Part shown: positions 35,662 to 49,109 of the stretch, piece by piece | How the letters are laid out: each line of letters begins with the position of its first letter | How positions within the stretch are numbered: the stretch's first letter is position 1 | NCBI GenBank assembly: GCA_021613535.1 | Contig: CP075497.1 | Span: 2,914,001-2,978,000, forward strand | DNA: 64,000 nucleotides | Origin: Adineta vaga | Lineage: Eukaryota; Rotifera | Direction of reading: 5' to 3' | Notes under the pieces: model-generated | Told to the model about the DNA's origin: nothing | The model's database searches: none | Seen by the model: only the letters and a program-made list of their open reading frames with translations | Program-made: the position numbers and the translations under genes

Positions 35662-36090
35662 TTAATGAGGAGTTGAAGGTGTTGGACTTGGATTGTTTTC
35701 TGTTTGAGCTTCAATGTGTTGAATCTTTCCTGATGGTGAAAACTTATAAGTTGTATTATATGTTTTATTATTGTAAGATATACGAGCTTGAACAGGATGA
35801 TCTCCAGAATGATCAGGAAAATGAACGATCTTCCATTGACTTGATTTATTAGCTGTATGTTCTTTTGTATAATATTCTTGAGCTTCTTTCAAATCTTTAT
35901 AAACAGTTTGAGAATCAATTGTTTTTACCACATTTGTATCAAGATATTTCTCAAGATTATTTGTTTGATTGCTATTGACAGCTTCGGTTAATTGTTCAAT
36001 TGTATTCTTATGAGAATGACCTTTGGTATGTGTGGTACCTGCAGCATGTGCTGGACTTGAATGATGTGTTGTACTAGTTGGATGAGACAT
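35662..36090 (-). CDS. NTF2/SnoaL-like small protein
   Basis: Intronless frame of 142 residues. A His/Thr/Ser-rich N-terminus (about 1-27) precedes a compact alpha+beta domain: NTIEQLTEAVNSNQTNNLEKYL (helices), TNVVKTIDSQTVYKDLKEAQEYY, then beta strands KIVHF, QARISYNNKTYNTTYKF and GKIQHIEAQ. The order helix-helix-strand with a closing ISYNN...KF...G+I strand pair is the NTF2-like cone fold. Such domains bind small ligands or dimerise; no catalytic residues can be assigned. The C-terminus is Pro/Ser-rich and there is no signal peptide. Confidence 0.6.
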   Translation of the reverse strand: MSHPTSTTHHSSPAHAAGTTHTKGHSHKNTIEQLTEAVNSNQTNNLEKYLDTNVVKTIDSQTVYKDLKEAQEYYTKEHTANKSSQWKIVHFPDHSGDHPVQARISYNNKTYNTTYKFSPSGKIQHIEAQTENNPSPTPSTPH

Positions 36091-36543
36091 CGTTTTGTTT
36101 TGTTGCTTTTGAGAAAATGAAATGAAGTAGAAAATTTTTTTTCAAGTATATATAGAGTCGAATAAATTGTTTTTGTTTATATAAAATACAAGGTAAAATA
36201 ACAATTGTTTTGATCATTAACAAAATTACTTTGTTATCATATTAAATTTCATCTCGCGTTTACTAGTTGAGTTTTTTAATGATGTGAATTGTAACAGAAA
36301 TAATGCTATTCTTAAACTCGTTTTTAAATGTTCTATGAAAATATTTCAACGATATTGTCTATGAATGGAAATCTATTGATTTTCACATGAATATTTTCAT
36401 TACATAAATCATCATTCATTTTATTTTTAAAAAATTACCATTTAGAAAAAACAATTACTGATTAAAAACACATAAAAAAATATGATTGATTACTTGATTG
36501 TCGAAAGAAAAGACATAAATTTCATGTCATTGATAATGAAAGA
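36091..36543. other. Intergenic region, no gene seen
   Basis: AT-rich promoter side of the NTF2-like gene and 3' flank of the acid phosphatase gene. No further feature seen. Confidence 0.4.
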
Positions 36544-38335
36544 CTAAAGTGCTTGTAATGATCGATCAAATCCAATCAATGGTGGATCATGATCCGTTTT
36601 TCGTAGTTGTACACATAGAAATACGACGGAAATAACAATGATAAGACAAACAATGACTACAACAAGAACAGTTATCAATGTTGAATTATTACCAGGAGCT
36701 AAAAAATAAGAAACACAATGTTATGAAACGTTTTTGAAACAATTTCTTTTACGTGTAGGTGGCATTGGTGGTTTCTTTCGTGTACATTCAACATCGGGTG
36801 TACTTGGAAAACGAACTTTATAAATATCTGTAAATTTATCAAATGGACAATTTGCTGATGGACAACCATCTAATATATATGGAAAAGATGTATTGGAATC
36901 TGTTACATTTAAATATTCCACTTTAACAAAATAAGATGTATCTATTTGATTTAAAAGTAAGAAAATCTTTCAGATAATTGTTGAAAATCAATGAGCTTAC
37001 CTTGCTGATAAAGATCAACAAACAGTGCTGATGCATACTAAAACAATCAGATATAAAGAATATTTATATATATATATATAAGATCTAGGTTCTATGTACT
37101 TGTGGTTGATGAGGATAATTAATACCGAGAAAAGAAAGAACAGCACTCACAGTTGTATCATGCTATAAAGATCAACAATACAAAAAAGAACCTACTCTAT
37201 ATGTAACTTACTGCTGAATACATTTTCACTTTTCGAAACGAACTACCATGTACTGAATTATTCATATTTAACCAAATATCTTGTATCAATGGACCTAAAT
37301 AAAATTTATAGTTATTTTTCTATTCGAAATAGATTTTACCTCCTCGAATTCGTCGACTATCATTATTAGCAAAAAGATAATGAAATGCAAGATCATTCAC
37401 GTCCGATAGATTTTTTCGAACAGCATCATTAGCCCATGCTGGAGCTTTGTTATAAATATGCTATTTGCAAAAATATATCTCAATATGAAAATTCATTCTT
37501 TATATGAATGTTTACTTCAACAAAAATTGTATCAGCGACATCCCATGCATTGTATACTGTTATATTTGTCAAACCTGTCCATTGTTGAAGTTGTTCAAAA
37601 AATGGCTGAAGAAAATGAAACATTTCAAGTGATATTCTTAGAAGGTTGGTACGATTTTACTTGATAGTATTGATTTAATTTTTTTACATCATCACTTTCA
37701 TCAATTTCTTCTTCAATTTGATCATATCTTGGACAATCATTTTGTCCAAGTAACTAAATAAATAGATATTGATTTCGTTTTCATTAATTCTTATTAATTG
37801 AACATACAAAATCTAAATTAATTGTTACAGTATGAATTGGAATTGGCTGTATCGGAACTTTATCAACTGTAATATTAGCTATTGGAAAAAGTCCGACTAA
37901 ATTCGATTGAGCTGACATTAATGTTCGATCGACATCAGTTGAACGAACAACAATTTCACTTGCAGTATATGTGGTATTAAGTAATGATCCATAACGAGTA
38001 CGAAGATAAGCACCAAGACGATGTTGTTGTTCAATACCGGCTATTGTTAATTGTCCATAACTAAGAAAAAGATTAGAAGGAAAAAATTGTCAAAGAAATT
38101 GAATACCCGTTCGGCCAATCACTTGATTTTACTGGATCTAGTGGGAATGTTGTTACAGGCGTTCGATCTCCATGTCTATATAACTAAAAATATGTGAAAC
38201 CAATGAATAATCTTCTGATTTAATGTTTATTGCACATACAATATGACCAGATATGAGTTGCATTTGTTGACCATTGATTTGTCTTGAAGAAATGCAAAGA
38301 ATACAAATCAAAACAAATAGAGTCGAACTTCCCAT
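36544..38335 (-). CDS. ACP2: Lysosomal-type histidine acid phosphatase (membrane anchored)
   Basis: Eleven exons join in phase to 418 residues (human ACP2 has 423): 38335-38240, 38183-38107, 38060-37808, 37753-37661, 37605-37516, 37460-37340, 37294-37212, 37162-37100, 37037-37001, 36941-36753, 36698-36544. A signal peptide is followed by LYRHGDRTPV, the RHGxRxP motif whose His is phosphorylated in catalysis. VRSTDVDRTLMSAQSNLVGL matches the family, as does YSAHDTTVS with the acid/base HD. FPYILDGCPSANCPF aligns with the C-terminal Cys-rich segment. The last exon adds one membrane span (LITVLVVVIVCLIIVISVVF) and a short tail, as in lysosomal ACP2. By family it hydrolyses phosphomonoesters at acid pH in lysosomes. 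No breaks seen. Confidence 0.94.
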
Positions 38336-38941
38336 TATTAATCAAAAGATTTTTGACAAAAAAATCTGAAGTACATAAATAAACTGAATTGATTAATAAC
38401 TTTCAAAATAGTTAAGAAATCTATTGATTAAATTCTCATCTTCGAAACGATAATGGAAGTCATATTTAACTCATGCATTTTCAATTACTATCGGAAACAA
38501 CTTTGTCATTTTTCATTCTCTACCAATGACAGACGGAAATACGTGAAACTTGATAAATATATTTTTATTGATATTCAAACAACAATATACTCTCTGAAGA
38601 CAAGAAAAAACAAAGAATACCTTTTCACAATATTCTCTGTACACTCAAAGACAAATACTTAACTATATGACAAACCGTACTGTATCAGTTTTCAAAAACT
38701 GATGATACAATCGATTCAATAACAAGACAATATACATCTAAAACGAAGACAAATAATGCATTAGGATCTACACAATATCGAATTATTCTTTTGTAACAAA
38801 TGACAGAACATATAGGTAAATTTCAGAAACTGAAAATACAAGAAAAAAAAGTAAACTCTTCTACAAATATTACCATATAAACACAAAAAAAGAAACTCAT
38901 CGTATGACTAGATTCTACAGAAGAAGAAAAAAAGACACTGA
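38336..38941. other. Intergenic region, no gene seen
   Basis: About 600 bp between the acid phosphatase start and the PACS stop on the same strand. AT-rich, with only short unsupported frames. Confidence 0.4.
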
Positions 38942-41900
38942 TTATGTATTGCGTAATTCATTAAATATTGCCAATGGGAAGTATTTAATATGTGTATGCC
39001 ATTGTGAAGATATTTGAAAGAATTTTACATTACTCCATTCTTGTCCATCGACATTGACTAAAACAGAAAAAAAAACGTATTTTTGTCGATTTAGACTTTC
39101 TAGTTAGTTATTCGATACAAAACATTACCTTTTAATTCGACATTCTGTGCTTTTGATGTACATACAAGACGATTAATACCTGTGATAACTTGAGGTTCGA
39201 GCAGTTTCGCATTAGATAAATCTTTAAGTTTTTTACCAAATTTCATAACTAAAAGAAAGAATGAAATACGTTTTCCATAGAAACAAAATAATTTCGTTTT
39301 GAAAAAAAAATGTTCTTCAAATCTTCTGTTTATCTTCTCTTTTCCTTATTTCTTCTTTATAAATCAATTTATTCTATATCTTCACGTTCGAAAAGACAAA
39401 CACCTAATTATGCACCAAGATGTCGAATACAAACGACTGCTATTGATCAACCTACTAATTATGATTATCTTAATAATACGAAATACTCGAGAAGAAAACG
39501 TTTTGTTCTTTTTCCTGAATTTGAACTTTTTCTAAATGATCTACGTTACATCAATCGAACACATGAAATGTCTTATTGGATATCAAATTTCTATCCCGAT
39601 CGTCTCAGTACAGATTATATTCATTTTTGTATTCAAGATATAATTCAACAGATTAATAAAGTTATTGATAGAGATATTATTCCTGAACAAGCAACAGATC
39701 CCGGTGATGCTAATTTTCAATTTGTATTTTTTGATTATACAGAATGTCCAACCGATCAAAGTTCCGGAGCAACTATTGATAATGTACAAGTTCTCGATGA
39801 AATGTATATCTATCCAAAAGAACTAACACGTAAAAGTCGATATCGTGCTAATGGAGGAATAAATATTTTAAAAGATGACAAACTTATCTCACTAGTCAAA
39901 TTTAATATGCAACAAACATTTATTCAAGTTGCCGATTTGATTTATGATCCAGTTATTTATACATGTAATGATACAGCAAATGTATGTGAAATTGATACAT
40001 ATTACACTTTATTTCATGAAATATTACATGGCTTTGGTATTGAAGTAAGCCATTTTTAAATTGAACGTCTCGAACAATTTCTGACATTCAGATATTGATT
40101 TTCTTTATGTTAAGAAATGTTATGGAATTAGATTTTCATCCGGTCCCTCATGTTTATTCTTTTAGCATACAACAAATGCTCAACAACCAGTTCCACCTAA
40201 TCCAAATATTCAATCTTTAATGCATTTTAGTTATTTACGTATTCTCTGTCATGATGATATACGAGCTATACGTTTAATTTTTAAATTACCTGTCATCCGA
40301 CAACATGCCGAATATGATGATACATGTCGTCGTGATTTTCCAATGAATTGGTTACAGAGACTAATGTATTTAATTGATCGATATCTAATCAAATCGTCCA
40401 TCGTCGGTTTCATTGCAAGTACAACTGCATTTCTTCTAACTTTACTGTATCTTCTCATTCGTTATTGTTGTCGAACGAAATCAAAGTCAATGAAAGAACA
40501 ATCGTCAACTATAGCAACAAACTCATGGTTTAAAAAAGATAAACAATCCAGAGGTCATGCAGGTAAACATCATGGTTATCTATGGCATGATGATATGCTT
40601 TGAAAACGAAAGAAAAAACTAACTTACTTTTCTGCTTCTTTTCTCGAGTTATATAAGTCATGGTTAATGGTGATGAGATTTTTCCATCGACATTTATTGT
40701 TGCTTGTCGTGTTATTGTTAATAAACGTATATTTGATTTCAAGGAGGATTTTATTGTTCGTATTCCTTCTTTTTTCTCTTTTTGATTCTCATTATTATTA
40801 CCAACAATCGTCCAATAATCGACCGAAATATCATAAGGAGATGTTGATTCTTCTGTATGAGAAGTTCGAATTAAACTACTTGTAATTTTCGATTGAGGTG
40901 ATGTGGATAAAACTGATTGTGAGGGTTCATCATCGGATGAATCTTTTGATTCACGTGGTGGATGCGATGATAATGATAAAGATAAAGATTTTGATAGGAG
41001 AATGTTATCATCCAGAGAGGACATTTGAGATTCATTTGATGTCGAAGATAATGTTCCAAGTCGAACATACTAAAATTCGAATTGTTTGAAATAAATAAGA
41101 AAGAGAAGAAAAGTAAAAGTATATTTACACAAAAAAATGGTAAAAATGTTGGTGATGAATCTTCATCTGGTCTAAAAAGAACAAAGAATTTATTTGTATA
41201 TTTCAAATTACGATCTTACAATCGCCCCTTTCGATTGAGCATCACTTCTCCCACAGGTAATGCAAGTGTACGTTGAGATGTTTTCAAATATCGTGTAATT
41301 TTCAGTGCTAATTCTCGAATATCTACAAAATATCAAACTAAAATACAATCTATTTCACCATAGAAAATATTCATTACCAATGGCTTCATTAGATAAATCT
41401 GTTCCACCAAATAATAAATCATATTGAGCATCTAAACTTGCCAAAAACTTTGCCAAATATGAAAAAGCTACAAAGACAATAGAGATTAGCAAAGAAACTG
41501 TTTCATTTTTCATTAAAAATTATTACTTAATGGTACAAAATAAAAACGAAAATAATTCATATATTCATGTGGTCTTGAAGCCAAACATTCGACATATGAT
41601 TGAAGAAAAGAATTAACAAATGCATCATTACCAAGAAGAACAATACGTATAACTGACACTTGTTTCGATTGACTTGTACTAAAATGAACAGAGAGAAAGT
41701 TTATTTCGAAAAATATTGAAGAGAATGTATTCACGTTTTTTGAATACGTTGAATTAGATTATTTAAAGCAGCTTTAGCATCAGCTAAAGTTGATAATGAA
41801 ATAACCGAGAGATTGTGTTCTTTAAATTTGGATGCCGTGAGCTAATTGAATAAGAATTAGAAAAAGAATTCTGTTATGATAAAAGATAATACATACATTA

Positions 41901-44019
41901 GAATGATGCATTCCTGTATAAAGAAATTTAACAGTTTCTGGAAGACGATCATTTGCATAGAGCTCATCTAGTTGTTTAACAATACTCTATAGAACAGAAA
42001 AATGAAGGTTTTCTTTTAGATAAGATAAGAGAGAAAGAACTAACGGTTGCCGGAGTACGTGGTGGTTTTTCTTCAAGAGCAGACGGTAGTGGTGGTGGAG
42101 GTGGTGGTGATGAAACATTTGTTCGTTCAATTTCCATTCCCACATCAGATGATTCTGAATCCTATTAATTTATTTCATAACGAATTGCAAACAAATTATA
42201 CTTATTTTTCACTTACTAATGGACTATCATTGCTATCAAAAGGATTGGTTAATTTCCTTGGTGTATAAGGATCATCTTCCGACTAATTATAAAAAGAATG
42301 AAATTATCGATGAATTTTGTCAATTTGAACTTACAAATTTCAATACTTGTAGATGTTCAACTGGTGTAAAACCTGGTTTTGGTACTGACTCGATACTCCA
42401 TTGATCGACAGGTATTGTACTATCACTGATATCTGATGGAGGATCTTCTTCAAAATCTGAATGAGGATCTACAATAAAGCGATCTTGTTGATGCAATAAA
42501 TTGGTTGGATTTATTGTTATTGGGTTTGTTGTTCGATTTGATGTCGTATTTGTTTGATTAGGTTTTCTTTTAAACATTTTAATGATTTTATTTCTTATCA
42601 TATTTGGATTAAATTTTTGTTGTTTATTTTTCAAACTGAATTCGACATCACTATCTTCTAATTCTGAATTAACTTCTTCTTCTTCTATATAATCATCATC
42701 TTCATTAAATGATTTATCTAAATAAAAAGAAAAAGCAATTTCATTGGATAAGAACGAAAATTTTCTTATATACCAAAATCTCCTGTACGATTATGTGAAT
42801 GTTGTTTAGTTATTAAACCAACTTTTGGACGTGTTGTTGTCGTTTCTGTTGTTTCATTTGGAATTGTACTTGATAAAGATACAATAGATACATATCCAAC
42901 CGGCCGTTTTTGTATTTCATCATTCGTTGCAATGGATGTTTCTTCATGTATTGTTGAACGAATATTTTGTTTCACTTTTTCATTCGTATTTAGAAATAAA
43001 TGCAAGTCAAGACTTTGCGGACGCTGAATAACCTAAAGATGAAATATTTGTATTAGTAATTTGTTTTCGGGAAACGAGAATTGAGAAAATAAATCTCTTG
43101 AGACTATTGTTTGACGTCATAAATACTCGATATTTGAATTTTTCTTAAATGAAACTATTATCATCCAAAGTTATTATGATCTTGTACTATTGATTGTCTT
43201 TGTTCTATTTTCTATGCGTTTGGTTATTTGATTAGATCAACAAGTTGATTTAACTTCCGCACAAGTACTCGATAGTTATCGATGAGTATAATAATATTTG
43301 TGCATTGGACGTATTTTTGTTAGATTTATTAATAAGTACTATTCCTATTCTTTTTAGATTGATTGTGTGAAAACTCAAGTCATTTTCTGCGGTACTTTAA
43401 CCTTTCCTATTCAATCGATGAATGATAGAGAGAGAAAAATACATTGCTCCTACTTGATTAAGATTGATTTCACCACGTGCTAATGTTTTATAACCAATCA
43501 TTGGTCGATTTTTCCGACGTTGAACATAAATTTGAATTTTATTGATATCTCGTTTAAAATAATGAGGATACTAAAATGAATTGATTCTCTAAGAACTAAT
43601 TCATATAAAAAAAATATATTTACAGTAATCAAATATTGAAGATTGACTGGTGCATCTAATGTTCCATCTTGTTGAAGTGATATATCACAACAGCGAAACG
43701 TACGTTTATTACTCTAATGAGATAAATATTTTCTTAATATGTCTAATTATCGGTTCAATCTATTTACTTGAATTTTAACAGCAATGACAATTGCATTCGA
43801 ATCACCACCATCAATCAAACGATTTAATACAACACGAACAATACTAAATTTACAAAGTCTAAAAAAAAAGAAAAGAAAAAAAATTGAATTAAGGATAAAA
43901 AGAACGAATGAGTTTTACCGTGGGATACATGTCGAACTATTATCAATTTCTAATTGTGCGTAAGCCATCAATGTCGTGGCTGTTTTACTTGGGAGTGTTC
44001 GTGAAGTTTTTTCAGCCAT
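38942..44019 (-). CDS. PACS: PACS (phosphofurin acidic cluster sorting protein)
   Basis: Seventeen exons join in phase to 828 residues: 44019-43919, 43858-43768, 43713-43624, 43570-43454, 43032-42774, 42717-42335, 42282-42217, 42161-42045, 41986-41897, 41841-41735, 41678-41527, 41467-41378, 41322-41220, 41171-41129, 41069-40628, 39248-39129, 39057-38942. The N-terminal cargo-binding region shows [47 protein letters not shown] and [14 protein letters not shown]. An acidic stretch ([20 protein letters not shown]) follows near residue 225. The C-terminal part has [19 protein letters not shown] and the end block [12 protein letters not shown] ... [25 protein letters not shown] proteins sort acidic-cluster cargo between TGN, endosomes, ER and mitochondria. 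The penultimate intron (40627-39249) contains a protease gene on the other strand. Confidence 0.93.
39310..40603 (+). CDS. Membrane-anchored metzincin (MMP-like) protease nested in a PACS intron
   Basis: Exons 39310-40044 and 40166-40603 join in phase to 390 residues. A signal peptide leads to APRC (Cys38), which resembles the cysteine switch of MMP propeptides, then a furin-type site RRKR (61-64). The zinc motif is complete only after splicing: [10 protein letters not shown] (236-245) ends exon 1 and His246 opens exon 2, giving HExxHxxGxxH. SLMHF (Met264) is in place for the Met-turn. A hydrophobic span (about 322-346) and a basic cytosolic tail make it type I. No hemopexin domain is present, so it is a short form of a membrane-type MMP. 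It fills the intron tightly: 61 bp from one PACS exon and 24 bp from the other. Substrate unknown. Confidence 0.8.
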
Positions 44020-44292
44020 TCGATCGATATTTACAAGAACATACCAGTATTTATTTGTTTGTTTTTCTATTCTGAGTAAAAGGAACACATAATGATAAGA
44101 ACACAAGATAAAAATGCGCAGTCAAATGTAAGTATATATCTAAATATTTAGTGATGAAGCGCTACAATCAATGAGAAATATTCTACCATTCATAGCGTTT
44201 CATATATCAATGCGTTGAAGGAGAAATCTATTTTCTGTTTTTGTTCTGTATATTCGACTCTTTTTTTTTGATAAAAATTTTCTCTTTTTTCA

Positions 44293-47200
44293 ATGGTTCT
44301 ATGGGGAGATGCATTTTGGAGTGAGGGAAATCGAGGCTTCGAAGTCTTATCAAGTAATGTCAAAAATGGTGCGATAGCTATCGAAGAATTTCAACGATTT
44401 CTTAATGAAAGGTATGTATAAAACTTACGGAAGACATAAAAAACGCGAAATAGTTTCGATTACATTTCATATCATCTCCTTTTTAAGTTATGTAACAAAG
44501 GATTCGTAAAAAAATCAACAATATTTTCTTGTCTTTAGTGTTCAATGTGAATCGATTTACTGTAAAAGTATATCTCGGTTACAAGCTCAATTAATAAAAA
44601 CACAACATGTTGGTACATTTACACCAATATGGTATTTAATACGTGATATTATTGATAAAATCTCATCTGCACATTCAACAACAGTTAATTTATTTCAAGA
44701 TTTATTACGTGATGTTCATACATATCAAGATTTATACCAAAAAAAAGTTAAAACACAAATCCAAAAAGATATTGATATTACACGTTCAACTGATCTTATG
44801 TCTCAGTTAACCAATGCTTTTCATACAGTAAATAAAGCGAAAGAACAGTATCATTCTATTGCTATTGATTATGAACGAACTAAACGTAGTGGAAATTCTG
44901 CGTTGAATAATCTTTCAACGTCAGCATCACAAGATAGTAATTCTCCAGGCCTTGCTCAATCTGCAATAAATTCTTTCGCAATGAGACAATTAGATCGTTT
45001 AGAAAAGAAATATCGTCAAGCTCAAGATGAATATAAAACAACGATTGAAAGATATAATTTAATACGAAATGAATATGAAAAACGTTTTCATGATGGTAAA
45101 TTTTCAATTCTTCTCAAAGATTATTCGATTCGTTTCTTTAGCGTGTACAAAATTTCAAGATTTTGAAATTGATCATATTGAAAAAATGCTTGTTTATTCA
45201 TTAAATTATTCCGATATTCTTCAACGTTATAGTGAACAAATCGGAATCGCACAAACAGATTTTACCGCAAAATTAAAATCTTTAACTGGACCGAATCTTT
45301 TAGACTCGTTTGTCGAACAAAAGAAAACAGGAACCGAACCACCAAGTAATCGCTGAAAATTCCTTCAACAAATCATTCTCTTTTCATTCGATCGATTTTA
45401 GTCGCTTTACAATTTGAAGATATTGATAATCTACGTGCGCCAATGTCGTCAGCAAATTTAGAATCATCAACTGTACAAGATGATTTTAATCTATTCGATC
45501 AAGTAGAACCAAATGTACCCGCCTTTCAAGCTCATTTTGCTGTTCCATCAACACCAACAAAACCTGTTGAAAACAGTCGGAGTAAGTCGAACGATTTTCT
45601 AGTTAGAATCAAGTTCATCTTTCGATTCAGCTCGTGCCTATCATCATCATCATCATCATCATTCTTTTTTTCACAGTTTGTATCATATCTATTCATGCAG
45701 AAATCTTAACAAAGCAATTGTTTCTCCTCTCTCTCTAACTCATCATTCTTTTTGCTGCATGAGAAATTATTGAATTGACTTATCTATTGTTCTTTTGCTT
45801 AGAAAATATAAAATCATAGAGACTGTTTTCTCTTTAGCATCAATGCCGAATGCGGCAAGTAGTGGTGCACAAACGCCACCTAATAATGCAATTGTATCTC
45901 CTCCGATGAACCACCAAATAACATCATCGAGTCCAATAATCGCAAACAGTGCAACAACTCGCACATCAGAAGCAATGGCAAATAATGAACAAACAACAAA
46001 TCCATTTGATTTAAAGATCAGAAAACCGAAATTTCCAGGTTCGTTTTTTTTTCTCGATGAATATCAAACTTTTGTAAGAATAATGTCTTCTTCTTTTTAT
46101 ATAATAGGATTTTTTGGATCGGTTCGTAAAGAGAAAAAAGATAAGAAACTTGAGAAAAAATCATCGTTTACGGCAAAATCTCGTCGAGCATTTCAATCAC
46201 AACATTCACATGAGGGTACAGCCGGTAATATGTCACAATCTACTAATAATGAGTATAATGATTTCAATGCTTCAATGGATAAAAGCAAAGATGTAAGTAT
46301 ACATCAAAAGATATTCCTTTTCTCTTTATCTCTCTCATAGGCAAATTTCGATCCATTCGGTGCCTTAACACCTTTCGATGAGATCAATTCTAATCAAAAT
46401 ACGAAGCTATCATCGAAACGTTCATCAACTTCAAGTGATTTCAGTGATGATGATGATGACAATTTAATGCTAAAAATCAACGTAAAAATCAATCCAAAAG
46501 CAGAAGCTACGATCGATGCTGATGCTGATGATGATAACAAAATAATGAATGCGATGCGTTTAATTGACAAAAATATTGCCAATACGGCTACAACTTCTCG
46601 AGGATCACCACTTGTAAATCCATTCGAAACAATAAATAATCAATCACCAAAAATCAAACCCATTTCATCTTTTTAGAAAATCTCCGATACAAATAAATCA
46701 ACATCAAATGAACAAATTAATACACGACCGCTTCCACCACCACCATTACCATCGCGTCCCACTACGTATGAATATACAATCTTTCTTATCGAATCTCTCA
46801 TTATCAATCTATTTATCTTAGAACGCTACCGAATAACATTGCAACAAATAGTTTCGATCAATTGAGTATGTTTCCTCCACATCAAGAATTTGATCGAACT
46901 GCATCGAATACATCGGATCCACCAGCACCTTTTGGTCAAGATAGTTTCTTTCTTTTTCCACAATTAACAAATAAAAGTAAGTTTCAGTTGCTGAACATAC
47001 CTGAATACGAGTTCTTTTTTAGGTAAAAGTACAACACCAGTCTCATCGAATGAAGATGATTCAGAAGTAGCGAATTCATTTTTTAATGATAATTTAACCG
47101 ATAAAACATCGATACTTCCTGTTTTACAACCGCCTTCATTACTCAAATCGAATGTAAGAATCATTTTAATACATTCATTATTGACATAAATATGATTTCA

Positions 47201-47356
47201 AATCTTCGAGAAACTTTATTTTATGAAGAAAAAATGCTGAATTTTTAGATGACGATCGCAAGAAATGAATTTCAACAAATATTCAGGCATTTATTAGGCT
47301 TATCTCACTATTCATATCGATTTTTATACAAAAAAAGGATACATACAACGATTTTC

Positions 47357-47398
<42 letters not shown>

Positions 47399-49109
47399 TC
47401 AATTACCATTTTGATATACCTTGAAGAGTATGTAATAATGAAATGTTAAGCTATACGACACGCGAGTATCGCCCTACTTCAACCTTGACTTTTGTAAAAT
47501 CCTTTTTATTCATTCATATTCATTCTCTCTCACTTTCCAACCCTCAAACTGCAATTGCTTAGGAAAGGACACGTGAACAAGGATAAGACAAGGACCCATG
47601 AACAAGGGCATCATATTCCGAATAAAATAGTTTTTTTTTCTTTATCATTTAATCACATTTCGTTGCATGTGTTCAAAAGACGCTTTGTTTTTCCGTCGCA
47701 CTTTTCTCTTCTACAAAACGATGAATCAAAAGAGATCAACATATCGATATGAATGTAGTTTTCTTACAAATATTATCTCTTGTCTATCTTTTTATAGAAA
47801 CACTTTATTACATTTATATGTTTCTACTTTTAGCAACAACAATCAGCATTGTCTCCATTTAATACTCAAACCATGGCTCCAATCAATGCAAATTTTCGAA
47901 ATAGTCCAACTGTTTCTAATGATCAGGGAATGTCTCCTCTTACAATTGGTGCTACTGATCAAATTCCACTTGCAATTGCTTTTCAAGAAACGATTCATGT
48001 AATGATGTGTGGAAATGATCGAAAAAAGTAATCAACAAAATCATTCCTTCTAGAATTCTATTTAAAATCTTCTTCTAGTTGGAAAAGTCGAATTATAGGT
48101 GATATGCTTATCTCATTTCCAGCTTCAATTCTAACATTGCTTAGTGATCCTGAACGGTTTGCAAATAAATTACAATTTCAATTGAAAAATCTCGATAATA
48201 TTGAAAAAATCAATGTAAAATCACCGCCTATAACAGAGTAAAGAATTTGATTCTTAATTTCTTATGTTAGTTCTCTATTTTTATAGAAATGAATCAAGTT
48301 ATTCATTTGATATGACTGAACTGAATAATATTCTTCGTAATTTACATGAAAAAACACCTTCATCACGTTTTTTTAATTTGAATGTGCTCAATTATGAAGT
48401 TTGTCAATCGAGTATTCTTTTCTTTTTCTCACAATTTTCTCTTTAAAAGGTCAAAAATTTGGATCTATCCAATATTCCAATAGAAATATCATCTCAATGG
48501 ACACGTACATTTGATACAATTTCTGTAACAATCAATTATCGTTTCAATAGTTCACTTCTACCTGAATCTGTACGAATCAATAATGATACTGTGATATTCT
48601 ATACCATCATTACAGATGGAGAACAAATTAAAGAATCATTACCGAGTGCTGAATGGTATAAACAAAGAAATTTTTCTCTATTAATACGTATCTATAAATC
48701 TTTCCTAGGTCAACACATGAACATAAACTATGGTGGAAAGTTCCATACATTCGAAATGGTACAGGAAATTTATCTGCAACTGTAATTACTGTTCAAGCAG
48801 ATCCAATCGAAAATGATAATGATAATGATGATCAATTAGAACAACCATTGACAACATCATCGATTATTAATGCATATTTTATTGGTGAAAATGCACTTTT
48901 TTCACCAATTGATATCGATCTTACTTCTCGTGGTTATCGAATTTCTTTGCTTAAAAAGAAAATTCTCAGTGGTATATTTTCAAAACAGATACATAGATTA
49001 AACTGAAAGATTGATTTTTCTAGGTAAATATCAATCAGAACCAGATCAAAGTGAACCAATTCATCTATTTCAACGACCAACTATATCACCATCATCAACT
49101 GATCAATAA
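44293..49109 (+). CDS. FCHO: FCHO-type F-BAR/mu-homology endocytic adaptor
   Basis: Sixteen exons join in phase to 1037 residues: 44293-44411, 44539-45095, 45142-45345, 45402-45581, 45838-46038, 46108-46292, 46341-46613, 46677-46765, 46822-46976, 47023-47153, 47834-48027, 48079-48237, 48287-48398, 48450-48655, 48709-48971, 49024-49109. The F-BAR domain (about 1-275) begins WGDAFWSEGNRGFEVLSSNV and includes GTFTPIWYLIRD. The middle is Ser/Pro-rich and disordered, with TTNPFD, NFDPFG and PPPPLP motifs that suit EH, AP2 or SH3 partners. The C-terminal mu-homology domain (about 735-1020) starts IPLAIAFQETIHVMM and includes GDMLISFPASIL. FCHO proteins nucleate clathrin-coated pits by bending membrane and activating AP2. 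Human FCHO2 is about 810 residues, so the linker is longer here. Confidence 0.92.
46614..46676 (+). other. FCHO: 63-nt FCHO intron that stays open if retained
   Basis: Splice sites CTT/GTAAAT and TTTTTAG/AAA. The intron is three codons times 21 long and has no stop until the TAG formed by the acceptor itself. Retention would append NPFETINNQSPKIKPISSF and then end, giving an F-BAR-only product with an extra NPF motif and no mu-homology domain. Confidence 0.4.
47358..47397 (+). repeat. 40-nt poly-T tract
   Basis: Forty uninterrupted T in FCHO intron 10 (47154-47833). On the other strand it is poly-A, so it could mark the tail of an old retrotransposed copy, but no adjacent element is recognisable. 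Confidence 0.9.

Noticed and set aside
38942-39248. A stand-alone 77-residue gene
   Set aside because: The sequence matches the C-terminus of PACS and splices in phase (A + TT) to the exon ending at 40628, across the intron that holds the protease gene.
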